From positions 28,065 to 33,583 of the forward strand of contig DJRZ01000035.1 in assembly GCA_002440235.1 (NCBI GenBank): a stretch of 5,519 bases of DNA. Direction: 5' to 3'. The translations under genes were made by a program, and so were the position numbers. The notes beneath the pieces were generated by a model that saw only the letters and a program-made list of their open reading frames with translations, was not told where the DNA came from and did not search any database. Of this stretch, positions 1-5,397 are shown in pieces. Every line of letters starts with the position of its first letter. Position 1 is the stretch's first letter. This DNA comes from Alphaproteobacteria bacterium UBA6347 (lineage in GTDB: Bacteria; Pseudomonadota; Alphaproteobacteria; CAAGCB01; CAG-977).

Positions 1-117
1 CAGCTTGACGGCTTTGGCGACGACGAAAGTCCCCGCCGCGTCGAACGCGGATTCCGCCGCGCGGGCGGTCGTGAACGAAAGCGCGCATAACAGCGCGGTC
101 AGCAATAATTTTTTCAT
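1..117 (-). CDS. Exported protein, N-terminal part only (3' end beyond the window)
   Basis: An open frame of 39 codons starts with ATG at 117 and runs off the left edge. The first 20 residues form a standard Sec signal peptide: a charged start (MKK), a hydrophobic core (LLLTALLCALSF) and a small-residue end (TARA), with likely cleavage after Ala20 before AES. No lipobox cysteine is placed as a lipoprotein needs, so a periplasmic or secreted product is more likely. The start is supported by a near-perfect Shine-Dalgarno, AGGAGG, at 123-128, five bases upstream. The mature part visible is only about 19 residues and I do not recognise the family. The gene lies downstream of gltX on the same strand, but the gltX terminator and a separate promoter candidate lie between, so it is probably transcribed on its own. 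Confidence 0.8.
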   Translation of the reverse strand, partial: MKKLLLTALLCALSFTTARAAESAFDAAGTFVVAKAVKL

Positions 118-190
118 AGTACCCTCCTCTCGCGGATTAAATTCCGCTTAGTTCAACGGATCTTGTCCGCCGTTATTTTAATAATAGCAT
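118..190 (-). promoter_or_regulatory. Promoter candidate and leader of the exported-protein gene
   Basis: Read on the minus strand, TATTAT (181-186) is a good -10 box. The -35 region is weak; CTGATT at about 17 bases is the best I find. The leader of roughly 55 bases holds two short inverted repeats, AACGG/CCGTT (155-159 with 170-174) and GCGGA/TCCGC (132-136 with 143-147), just ahead of the AGGAGG site. They could be chance in a CG-rich leader. Confidence 0.4.
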
Positions 191-226
191 GTTTTTTGTT
201 TGAAATCAGCAGTTTGTTCGACAACG

Positions 227-259
227 AAAAAGCCGCGCGAAAGAATCCTTTCGCGCGGC
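227..259 (-). terminator. Intrinsic terminator of gltX
   Basis: A perfect 12-bp inverted repeat (232-243 with 248-259, loop of four) is followed on the minus strand by TTTTT (227-231). It lies 25 bases after the gltX stop codon, so it ends the gltX transcript before the next gene's promoter. Confidence 0.9.
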
Positions 260-284
260 GGCGTGTGTTTTGCGTCCGTTTTGT

Positions 285-1748
285 TTAAACCGTCGCGGCG
301 CGCAGTTTTTCGATTCCCTTTTCAACGCGTTTCAGGCTTTCGTCGCGCCCGAACAGATAGACGGCTTCGACCGCGCCGACGGGGGTGCATTGCTTGCCCG
401 TCAAAGCGGTGCGCACGGGCCACAGGAACTGACCGTTTTTCATGCCCAGTCTTTCGGGAACGGACAGCAAAACCGCGTGAACCGCGTCCATTGTCGCAAA
501 GTCCGCGTCCGTCATGGCGGCGATGACGGTTTTGGCTTCCTCCAACGCTTTCAGCGCGATTTCGGGCGTCGTTTTCATTTTTTTGTGGACGTACATGTCG
601 ATGTCGTATTCGGGCAGTTCGTCAATGAAATCGACCGCTTCGGGAATTTCGTTCAGCACGTTGACGCGCGGCTGGACGCATTTCGACAGCGTTTCCAGAT
701 CGACATCGCGCTTGACCGCGTCTTTGTAATATGGCAGGGCGAGTTCGTGGAATTTTTCGGGCGGCAGGGCGCGGACGTACACGCCGTTCATCCATTTCAG
801 CTTTTCGCCGTCGAAAATCGCGGGGGATTTGTTGATGCCGTCGATGTTGAACATCTTTTCCAATTCAGCCATGGAAAAGATTTCTTCGTCGTTTTTCGCG
901 CTCCACCCCAGCAAGATGATGTAGTTCACGATCGCTTCGGGCAGGTAGCCTTTGGCGACCAAATCCTGAAACGACGCGTCGCCGTTGCGTTTGGACAGTT
1001 TGTTGTGTTCGTCCTTCATAATCGGGGGCAGGTGGACGTAGGTCGGAATTTCCCAGCCGAACGCCTGATACATCAGATTGTATTTCGGCGTGGACGACAG
1101 GTATTCGTTGCCGCGCAGAACGTGCGTGATTTTCATCAGGTGGTCGTCGACGACGTTCGCGAAGTTGTACGTCGGCAGACCGTCGGATTTCAGCAAAATG
1201 CCTTCGTCCAAAGTCTTTGTTTCGACCGTGACGCGACCGTACACGCAATCGTCGAACGACACCGTGCCACGCGGATCGATCGTCTGGCGGACGGTGTATT
1301 TTTCGCCCGCGGCGATGCGTTCGCGCGCTTCCGCGACCGACAGTTTTTTGCACGGGTCGCGGAATTTGAACGGAATGCCCGCCTCTTCGCACGCCTTGCG
1401 CTGTTTTTCGATGTCGTCTTCGGAACAGAAACAGTAATGCGCGCCGCCCAGATCGACCAGCTTGTCGGCGTATTCCTTGTAAATCGCGCGGCGTTCGGAC
1501 TGGACGTAAGGACCGTAAGGTCCGCCGACGTCGGGACCTTCGTCGTGTTTCAAGCCGACCATTTCCATCGTTTTGTAGATGATGTCGACCGCGCCGGGGA
1601 CGAACCGTTCCTGATCGGTGTCTTCGATGCGCAAGACGAACTTGCCGCCCGCGCTTTTGGCAACCAGATATTCGTACAAAGCGGTTCTGAGGTTTCCGAT
1701 GTGCATGTAGCCCGTCGGGGACGGGGCGAATCTGCTTCTGACTTCCAT
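285..1748 (-). CDS. gltX: Glutamyl-tRNA synthetase (class I)
   Basis: This cytoplasmic enzyme charges tRNA-Glu with glutamate using ATP, for translation and, where the C5 pathway is used, for haem precursors. From the chosen start the protein is 487 residues, normal for the bacterial family. The N-terminal strand RFAPSPTG is followed by the class I HIGH motif as HIGN (16-19), then RIEDTD (40-45). The second ATP motif, KMSKS in other enzymes, is KLSKR (250-254). The insert at 106-133 carries CFC and a later Cys133, the cysteines of the zinc site known in E. coli GltX; the tyrosine ligand there appears to be Phe129 here. The C-terminal third is the helical anticodon-binding part. A TTG at 1766 would add six residues, but ATG at 1748 has AAGGA eight bases upstream and gives the usual family N-terminus, so I prefer it. 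Whether it also charges tRNA-Gln cannot be read from the sequence. It appears to be a single-gene transcript with its own promoter and terminator. Confidence 0.97.
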   Translation of the reverse strand: MEVRSRFAPSPTGYMHIGNLRTALYEYLVAKSAGGKFVLRIEDTDQERFVPGAVDIIYKTMEMVGLKHDEGPDVGGPYGPYVQSERRAIYKEYADKLVDLGGAHYCFCSEDDIEKQRKACEEAGIPFKFRDPCKKLSVAEARERIAAGEKYTVRQTIDPRGTVSFDDCVYGRVTVETKTLDEGILLKSDGLPTYNFANVVDDHLMKITHVLRGNEYLSSTPKYNLMYQAFGWEIPTYVHLPPIMKDEHNKLSKRNGDASFQDLVAKGYLPEAIVNYIILLGWSAKNDEEIFSMAELEKMFNIDGINKSPAIFDGEKLKWMNGVYVRALPPEKFHELALPYYKDAVKRDVDLETLSKCVQPRVNVLNEIPEAVDFIDELPEYDIDMYVHKKMKTTPEIALKALEEAKTVIAAMTDADFATMDAVHAVLLSVPERLGMKNGQFLWPVRTALTGKQCTPVGAVEAVYLFGRDESLKRVEKGIEKLRAATV

Positions 1749-1785
1749 AGGGACAATCCTTTTCAATAAAAAACGTTTTGCCTAA

Positions 1786-1813
1786 TTTCTACCCGTTGGG
1801 AAACGAAAGTCAA
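1786..1813 (-). promoter_or_regulatory. Promoter of gltX
   Basis: On the minus strand TTGACT (1808-1813) and TAGAAA (1786-1791) are 16 bases apart, close to the housekeeping sigma-factor consensus. Transcription would start near 1779, giving a leader of about 30 bases before the gltX ATG. Confidence 0.65.
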
Positions 1814-1838
1814 GGGAAAGGTCGATGCGCGGCGAACA

Positions 1839-1856
1839 TTCTTGCATTAAACCGAT
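1839..1856. repeat. Imperfect direct repeat, left copy
   Basis: TTCTTGCATTAAACCGAT matches 16 of 18 bases with the copy at 3321-3338. The two copies lie near the two ends of the AT-rich zone. They may be remains of an insertion target duplication or attachment site, but an 18-nt match at this level could also arise by chance in AT-rich DNA. Confidence 0.35.
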
Positions 1857-1867
1857 TGATTAACGAA

Positions 1868-1899
1868 TATACCCCCGAAGCAGCCACTTCAGAGGTATA
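1868..1899 (-). other. Hairpin that pairs fully only as minus-strand RNA
   Basis: Arms 1868-1880 and 1887-1899 surround a six-base loop. As minus-strand RNA all 13 positions pair, two of them by G-U wobble in the middle of the stem; as plus-strand RNA the same two positions are C-A mismatches. This suggests the structure is kept in the minus-strand transcript, downstream of the 125-aa membrane-protein gene, perhaps as its 3' end. A run of six T (1901-1906) follows the hairpin on the plus strand, as in a terminator, but no plus-strand gene is seen. On the minus strand only a weak T-containing stretch follows. Confidence 0.45.
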
Positions 1900-2019
1900 G
1901 TTTTTTGAGTTTCATTTCAACAACATCACTTTTATGAGGCTATTTTCTACATAAGACTGCAAGCAAAAAAATGCCGAAGAAGAGGGTGTTTACAACATAG
2001 CGGTGATCAGCCAATATTT

Positions 2020-2397
2020 TTATATTGAATCTAAAAGCTTTTTCTTTTGTTCTTCAAATTCTTGTTGCGTGATTATCTCTTTCTCTTTTAATTCGTTCAA
2101 TTTGAGGAGATTGTCAATATCAGTTGTTGCCATTGTTTGTCCTTTTCCCGAAGAAGCCGTTTCACCGACCCAGTTTTGCGGTTTATAAACCAAGGATAAA
2201 GCCAAAGCCACAAACCAAGTCACACCAATGAGCAAACTACACCAGCTTAAAATGGTAATCGTTGTTAATTCCGATCCCTTAATTCCTCTTTTTTTTGCTA
2301 TTGTGATCGGTATTGAAATTAAAAAATATAAAATAAAACAGATTATAGAGAAACAAAATAATCCAAAAATACAACCTAAAATATCTGTGCTCTCCAT
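2020..2397 (-). CDS. Small membrane protein: Imm-superinfection-like region plus C-terminal SHOCT domain
   Basis: The 125-residue product has two membrane segments, about 6-34 and 44-70. The layout of a proline and basic residues after the first helix (P30, IAKKRG) and the second helix ending TWFVALALSLVY resembles the superinfection-immunity family named after phage T4 Imm, in which a small two-helix inner-membrane protein blocks entry of a second phage's DNA. Residues 71-93 form a polar linker. Residues 94-122 match a SHOCT domain, the short C-terminal helical pair with a KEKEIIT then EEF pattern, thought to mediate oligomerisation or attachment. The start has AAAAGGA about six bases upstream. 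The gene lies 61 bases after the stop of the other SHOCT gene, on the same strand, so co-transcription is plausible. The family call rests on pattern memory, not a search. Many such proteins are housekeeping-like and have no proven immunity role, so phage defence is inference. Composition is far more AT-rich than gltX. Confidence 0.8.
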   Translation of the reverse strand: MESTDILGCIFGLFCFSIICFILYFLISIPITIAKKRGIKGSELTTITILSWCSLLIGVTWFVALALSLVYKPQNWVGETASSGKGQTMATTDIDNLLKLNELKEKEIITQQEFEEQKKKLLDSI

Positions 2398-2421
2398 TTT
2401 GGTTCCTTTTCATCAGATAAA

Positions 2422-2449
2422 AGGGAAGTTTGAATATTCAAACTTCCCT
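2422..2449 (-). terminator. Perfect inverted repeat, probable terminator or processing hairpin between the SHOCT genes
   Basis: Arms 2422-2434 and 2437-2449 are perfectly complementary over 13 bp, with only TA at the centre. It starts 10 bases after the 153-aa gene's stop. On the minus strand it is followed by TTTTATCT, an imperfect U-tract, so it may end or only weaken transcription into the next gene. One arm also repeats 11 bases of the upstream gene's ribosome-binding region exactly (2923-2933). Confidence 0.65.
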
Positions 2450-2458
2450 AAATATAAT

Positions 2459-2920
2459 TCATTTTTGTGATTTTAACGTCGCATGCCCGCCCTTTATTTG
2501 CAAAAATTGATATATTATGATTAAGAAACAAAACGCTCCAAACCATAGCATACCAAGAACAATCGCCCAAATAGGTGCGCATTTTTCATATTGAGATGTT
2601 TTTAATTTTTTTGCGATAAAAGCAAGTATAATACCGCAGACAAGATTTGCAAGCTTGTTTATACAATTCAAACCGCTATCTGTTGTATCTTCAAAAACGT
2701 AAACAATGATTGTTCCAAAAGAAACCATGACAACAAAATACAGAAACGCGCATAAAAAGGCTATTCCAAAATTCCTCCAATTTATTCCTTTTTTAATGCT
2801 TGCTGTTTGTATTTCTTTATTTTCGTTAAACAATTCTGCCTTCTTTTGATCAAACTCCTCTGCAGAAAGAATTCCCTTTTCTTTCAGTTCGTGTAATTTT
2901 TCCAACTTCTCCAAATCCAT
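2459..2920 (-). CDS. Membrane protein with N-terminal SHOCT domain
   Basis: The 153-residue product begins with a SHOCT-type helical pair (residues 3-31: LEKLHELKEKGILSAEEF), followed by a short polar linker and three predicted membrane segments at about 51-76, 87-103 and 115-142. The tail is short and basic. I recognise no family for the membrane part. A longer reading from an ATG at 2962 exists, but it would start inside the terminator stem at 2957-2979 and add unrelated residues. ATG at 2920 gives the natural SHOCT start and has AAAGGGAAG about eight bases upstream. The gene is directly preceded by a structured RNA segment ending in a terminator, and followed by a perfect inverted repeat and a second SHOCT membrane protein. 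The SHOCT domains of the two proteins are alike and could let them associate, which is inference. Function unknown; a role in envelope stress or phage response is only suggested by the neighbour. Confidence 0.8.
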   Translation of the reverse strand: MDLEKLEKLHELKEKGILSAEEFDQKKAELFNENKEIQTASIKKGINWRNFGIAFLCAFLYFVVMVSFGTIIVYVFEDTTDSGLNCINKLANLVCGIILAFIAKKLKTSQYEKCAPIWAIVLGMLWFGAFCFLIIIYQFLQIKGGHATLKSQK

Positions 2921-2944
2921 AACAAACTTCCCTTTCGTTTTGAC

Positions 2945-2979
2945 AAAAAAACTAAATGCCACCTTGATGAAAGGTGGCA
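2945..2979 (-). terminator. Intrinsic terminator in front of the SHOCT gene
   Basis: A 9-bp perfect stem (2957-2965 with 2971-2979, loop of five) is followed on the minus strand by ATTTAG and a run of seven T (2945-2951). It ends the structured RNA segment 25 bases before the ATG of the 153-aa gene. Its 5' arm overlaps the competing pairing described for the RNA. Confidence 0.8.
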
Positions 2980-3138
2980 GGAAGTTGAAAGCTATTAAGA
3001 GTAATAGTGTAGCGTATTTGATGCAGAATACATCTTATTAGCTACCTTCCTGCCTTGGCAAAAAGGTAGCTTTTACATCTGCTGACGCAGACAACTCTTA
3101 AGAGGCTTTCAAACCTCACACCGGCAATCAACCAATGC
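2945..3138 (-). ncRNA. Structured RNA of about 190 nt, attenuator leader or small RNA
   Basis: This stretch has no convincing protein frame, but in minus-strand sense it has a promoter, many stems and a terminator. An outer stem joins 3105-3112 with 2985-2992 (8 bp) and continues, after a small internal loop, as 3094-3101 with 2995-3002 (8 bp). Inside lie a hairpin at 3078-3091 (TCTGC/GCAGA) and one at 3041-3070 (8-bp GCTACCTT/AAGGTAGC with an inner TGCC/GGCA). The last stem is the terminator. A further perfect 9-bp pairing, 3046-3054 with 2976-2984, would use bases of both the 3041-3070 hairpin and the terminator stem, so the two states exclude each other. At the 5' end GAGGTT/AGCCTC (3101-3116) can form a hairpin that competes with the outer stem. 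This is the logic of a riboswitch or attenuator, but a free small RNA is equally possible. I do not recognise it as any named RNA family. Confidence 0.6.
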
Positions 3139-3144
3139 GTTGTC

Positions 3145-3195
3145 AGACTATTTCAAACACAGCGGAAAGTCAAATTTTTTATATAAAAAACAAGG
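3145..3195 (-). promoter_or_regulatory. Promoter of the structured RNA and SHOCT genes
   Basis: On the minus strand TTGACT (3168-3173) and TAGTCT (3145-3150) are 17 bases apart. Directly upstream is a strongly AT-rich block with the palindrome TTTTTTATATAAAAAA (3175-3190), which would serve as an UP element. The -10 box is weak (three of six), the -35 strong. Transcription would start near 3138, just ahead of the structured segment. Confidence 0.55.
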
Positions 3196-3370
3196 AATTT
3201 ATTTCAAATCAAACAGAAGCGAGGCCTTGTTTGCGTCCGCCAATTGACGTAATTTCTCATCAAATTTGTTCCCGAATAATATAATCTGGATTAGTCTAAT
3301 TACGATTAGAATGTCAGGCGTTCTTGCGTTAAATCGATGAATTTGATGCTCAAAAAAAGAATAATTCCTT
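3196..3370. other. Intergenic stretch, possible decayed coding remnant
   Basis: I see no convincing gene here. A minus-strand frame of 67 codons spans 3199-3402, but its only ATG lies inside the terminator stem-side sequence at 3400-3402 and it has no ribosome binding site. Its last 20 or so codons (ending FDEKLRQLADANKASLLF then DLK) use GC-rich codons like the core genes and could be the tail of a lost gene. A small hairpin, TCTAAT/ATTAGA (3295-3310), is also present. Confidence 0.3.
3321..3338. repeat. Imperfect direct repeat, right copy
   Basis: TTCTTGCGTTAAATCGAT differs from the left copy (1839-1856) at two positions. It lies close to where the AT-rich zone ends and the gene remnant with its terminator begins. 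Confidence 0.35.
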
Positions 3371-3400
3371 AAAAGCCCGCTTTTTAAAGCGGGCTTTTTC
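3371..3400. terminator. Bidirectional intrinsic terminator
   Basis: A perfect 13-bp palindromic arm pair (3371-3383 with 3386-3398) has GCCCGC at its core and runs of T on both sides (TTTTT on the plus strand, TTTT on the minus strand). It begins a few bases after the stop codon of the frameshifted remnant, so it was probably that gene's terminator. It also insulates the island from minus-strand read-through. Confidence 0.85.
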
Positions 3401-3403
3401 ATT

Positions 3404-3651
3404 TTAGCCCACGGAAACTTTTACGCCGCCGAAGTCTGCTTGTTTGAAAAACATCACCATATACCACGGCAGATAAAGCGTTTTTTCGTCATCTTCCACG
3501 TTTCCCGAACAAAACACTATTCCTTTTTCAGGCCCCATTCTTCAACCGCCAAAGCTTTATCCAAAGCGGCGTGTTTTTTGTAATCTTTGCCCGCTTTTTC
3601 GATCGGGGTTTCGGGGGAAAATGCGGCTTTGCGCGTGATATCAGAACGCGG
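3404..3651 (-). pseudogene. C-terminal remnant of an unidentified gene, frameshifted
   Basis: Two adjoining minus-strand frames look coding but are not in register. The upstream piece (3517-3651, 44 codons plus stop) has no start codon after an in-frame TAA and includes SPETPIEKAGKDYKKHAALD and ALAVEEWGLKKE. The downstream piece (3404-3517) reads VFCSGNVEDDEKTLYLPWYM then VMFFKQADFGGVKVSVG and ends at TAA. Joined by a single shift around the AAAAAGGAATAG stretch near 3520, they give a smooth stretch of about 80 residues with codon use like the core genes. A terminator follows at 3371-3400. The 5' part of the gene is missing: the remnant stops short of the terminator of the PLP enzyme gene. 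I do not recognise the family. A sequencing error at the short homopolymer could mimic the frameshift, but would not explain the missing start. Confidence 0.6.
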
Positions 3652-3673
3652 TTAAAAAGCTGAAAACCGCAAT

Positions 3674-3711
3674 AAAAAAACAACCGTCCGATTTTGTGGG
3701 CGGTTGTTTTT
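3674..3711 (-). terminator. Intrinsic terminator of the PLP enzyme gene
   Basis: CAACCG/CGGTTG arms (3681-3686 with 3701-3706), extended inwards by two or three more pairs, surround a loop of about eight. On the minus strand seven T follow (3674-3680), and T's on the other side would let it work on both strands. It lies about 20 bases after the stop at 3731. Confidence 0.85.
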
Positions 3712-3730
3712 CATGAAAATAATTTGACGG

Positions 3731-5251
3731 TCAGTCCGTCAGTTTCGACAGGTCGTCTTCGGCGGTCAGGGCGACGATCCTGTCCGGAATCGCGGGCAGG
3801 TCGCATTTCGATTCGCGCGCGCCCGTGAACAAAATTCCGCACCGTTCGCCCTGCTGAACCAGCTTGCTTTTGATCAGGCGGCGCAATCCCGCCAGCCCCG
3901 CGCTGCCCGTCAGGGACGCGTCGATGTTCGCGTGTTCGCGCGCCAGTTCATTGGCTTTCGCCAATTCGTCGGCGTCGACGATCAGGGGCAGTCCGCCCGA
4001 CAGAATCATGCCGCGCACGACTTCCAATCCGTCGTAAGGCGTCGCGGCGCAAGTGTCCGGCGCGTCCGCGCGCGGTTTGAAATAATCGTCGCGGTTTTCG
4101 CCGACCTTGACGAACACGGCGTCCAGATCGTCCTGAATCTTGGGCGCCATTTCGGCGATCAGACCGGCGGTCATTTTGATCTGCCCCAGATTGTTTTCCA
4201 GCAGGGTTTTGGCGTCGAAGTCGCCCTCCAGCAGCATGGCGAGTTCGGGGGGCAGGGTCACGACCCCGTCGCGCCCCAGTTCCCGCAACACCAGAAAATA
4301 GCTTTGCGCCAGCGGATAGCATTCCGCCGTCTGGCAGGTGTACAGCCGCGGCAGTTTGCGAATGACGTCCAGCCGTTTGAACAAAGCGTTCGCCGTCGAC
4401 ACCGCGTTCGCCAGTCCGCCGCCGGCGACCTGAACGACCTGAACGTCCAGCGGCGCGTCGATCATGTATTGATTGAACAGAAATTCGTATTCCAGCGTTT
4501 CCGCGCCCTCTACCGCCGACCAGACGTCGCGTCCGTAGGACGAAAACGGCACCCAGCCGAATTTTTTCAGGGCGTCTTCGTACCGCGCGCGGCAGGCGGC
4601 GGCTTCGCCCGCGACCATGACGACGGTCGCGCCGAAGTTGGTCAGGGCGGAAACGACGCTTTTCCGCGCGTTTTCGGGGACAAACGCGTACAGGCGGTAT
4701 CCCGCGGCGGCGGCGACCGCGGCTGCCGCCGTCATCGCGTCGTCGCCCGCGCAAACCGCCAGCGTTTTCTTTTCGTCGGGATCGTCGGACAGTTCGCGCA
4801 GGGTTTCCAGATGCATGATCGTTCCCGCCAGATGGCGCGATTTGTGCGATCCCGTCAGTTGCAATGTTTCGTTTTTCACGAACAGCGACGCTTTGGGCAG
4901 GTCGATCGCCTGAGCCAGATCGTCCGCGGCGATTTCGGGCGTGCGGACGAACCCGCGTCCCGTCAGGCGTTCGCAGGCGTTCGACAGCGCCAGCACACGT
5001 TCCACCCACCACGTCGCCTTGCCGTGCGCGTTCGCCAGCTGATAGCTTGCCATAAATTCGCGAAAAACGCTGAACGACAGTTTGTTGTCATTCCAGCGTT
5101 TCGTCAAAGTCGTCGGGAACACGCGCGCCAATTCCGAAGTATTGTCCCGTTTCACCAGCGGGTGAGCGCCGTTTTTGCCGCTTTCGGGACAAAACAGCGC
5201 GTCCGTTTCCAAGGGGTATTCTTTGTCGCAAATCGGGCAATACAGTTCCAT
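3731..5251 (-). CDS. Threonine-synthase-like PLP-dependent enzyme (fold type II)
   Basis: The 506-residue product belongs to the fold-type-II PLP enzymes (threonine synthase, tryptophan synthase beta, threonine dehydratase). An N-terminal zinc-ribbon-like part has C5-x2-C8 and C21, but Ser24 where a fourth cysteine is usual. The PLP lysine is most likely K137 in LTGSHKSR; threonine synthases usually have GSFKDR, while the His-Lys pair recalls tryptophan synthase beta. The SSGN-type loop that holds the cofactor ring reads CAGDDA (167-172), with Asp170 in place of Asn. EGAETLEYEF (247-256) and the phosphate loop AGGGLANA (275-282) fit threonine synthase. Residues 420 onwards (LTGSAGLAGL) fit the C-terminal active-site part. 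It could be threonine synthase, turning O-phosphohomoserine into threonine in the cytoplasm, but the changed motifs make another substrate or lyase reaction possible, so I give no symbol. The ATG at 5251 has AAGGA nine bases upstream. No threonine pathway neighbour is visible; promoter and terminators suggest a single-gene unit. Confidence 0.88.
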   Translation of the reverse strand: MELYCPICDKEYPLETDALFCPESGKNGAHPLVKRDNTSELARVFPTTLTKRWNDNKLSFSVFREFMASYQLANAHGKATWWVERVLALSNACERLTGRGFVRTPEIAADDLAQAIDLPKASLFVKNETLQLTGSHKSRHLAGTIMHLETLRELSDDPDEKKTLAVCAGDDAMTAAAAVAAAAGYRLYAFVPENARKSVVSALTNFGATVVMVAGEAAACRARYEDALKKFGWVPFSSYGRDVWSAVEGAETLEYEFLFNQYMIDAPLDVQVVQVAGGGLANAVSTANALFKRLDVIRKLPRLYTCQTAECYPLAQSYFLVLRELGRDGVVTLPPELAMLLEGDFDAKTLLENNLGQIKMTAGLIAEMAPKIQDDLDAVFVKVGENRDDYFKPRADAPDTCAATPYDGLEVVRGMILSGGLPLIVDADELAKANELAREHANIDASLTGSAGLAGLRRLIKSKLVQQGERCGILFTGARESKCDLPAIPDRIVALTAEDDLSKLTD

Positions 5252-5293
5252 TTCCCAAATTCCTTACGTCTGTCAACCTTTTTCAGGTTTCAC

Positions 5294-5322
5294 ACTATAC
5301 CGATTTCGGGCGGAATAGAAAG
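5294..5322 (-). promoter_or_regulatory. Promoter candidate of the PLP enzyme gene
   Basis: TATAGT (5294-5299, minus strand) is a good -10 box about 45 bases before the ATG. The matching -35 position (CTTTCT, 5317-5322) is poor, so the promoter may be weak or activator-dependent. The leader holds a small AACCT/AGGTT hairpin (5275-5289) before the ribosome binding site. Confidence 0.4.
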
Positions 5323-5346
5323 CTTTTTTTTCATTCTTTTCCGTTT

Positions 5347-5380
5347 GAAAAAGGGGCGGAAACGACTTTCCGTCCCTTTT
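5347..5380 (-). terminator. Intrinsic terminator of the right-edge gene
   Basis: A 14-bp stem (5349-5362 with 5367-5380, one G-U pair, loop CGAC) runs into TTTTTCAAA on the minus strand. It begins 17 bases after the stop codon at 5398-5400 and separates that gene from the PLP enzyme gene. Confidence 0.9.
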
Positions 5381-5397
5381 GAACGACGCGAAGGCGG

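Noticed and set aside
270..1769. A 499-codon open frame on the plus strand across gltX
   Set aside because: It is the antisense of gltX, codon on codon. GC-rich genes often leave the opposite strand open; the translation is low-complexity (rich in F, V, D, R, Q) and there is no ribosome binding site or family pattern.
2228..2470. An 80-codon plus-strand frame opposite the SHOCT/Imm gene
   Set aside because: It overlaps the better supported minus-strand membrane protein and the inverted repeat, and shows no family pattern or ribosome binding site.
2459..2962. A longer start (ATG at 2962) for the 153-aa SHOCT protein
   Set aside because: The start falls inside the terminator stem and adds 14 residues unlike SHOCT starts; ATG at 2920 has a good ribosome binding site.
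2945..3138. The structured segment as a known RNA (6S RNA, SRP RNA, T-box, SAM or TPP riboswitch, retron RNA, tRNA)
   Set aside because: The 6S long single hairpin is absent, no SRP tip, T-box, SAM or TPP core sequence is seen, no reverse transcriptase is near, and no tRNA cloverleaf or T-arm sequence is present.
3199..3402. A 67-codon minus-strand frame as a real gene
   Set aside because: Its only ATG sits at the edge of the terminator hairpin, with no ribosome binding site. Kept only as a possible remnant in the intergenic note.
5271..5276. TTGACA on the minus strand just before the PLP enzyme gene as a -35 box
   Set aside because: It is a perfect hexamer, but the matching -10 position would fall at the start codon and reads nothing like TATAAT.
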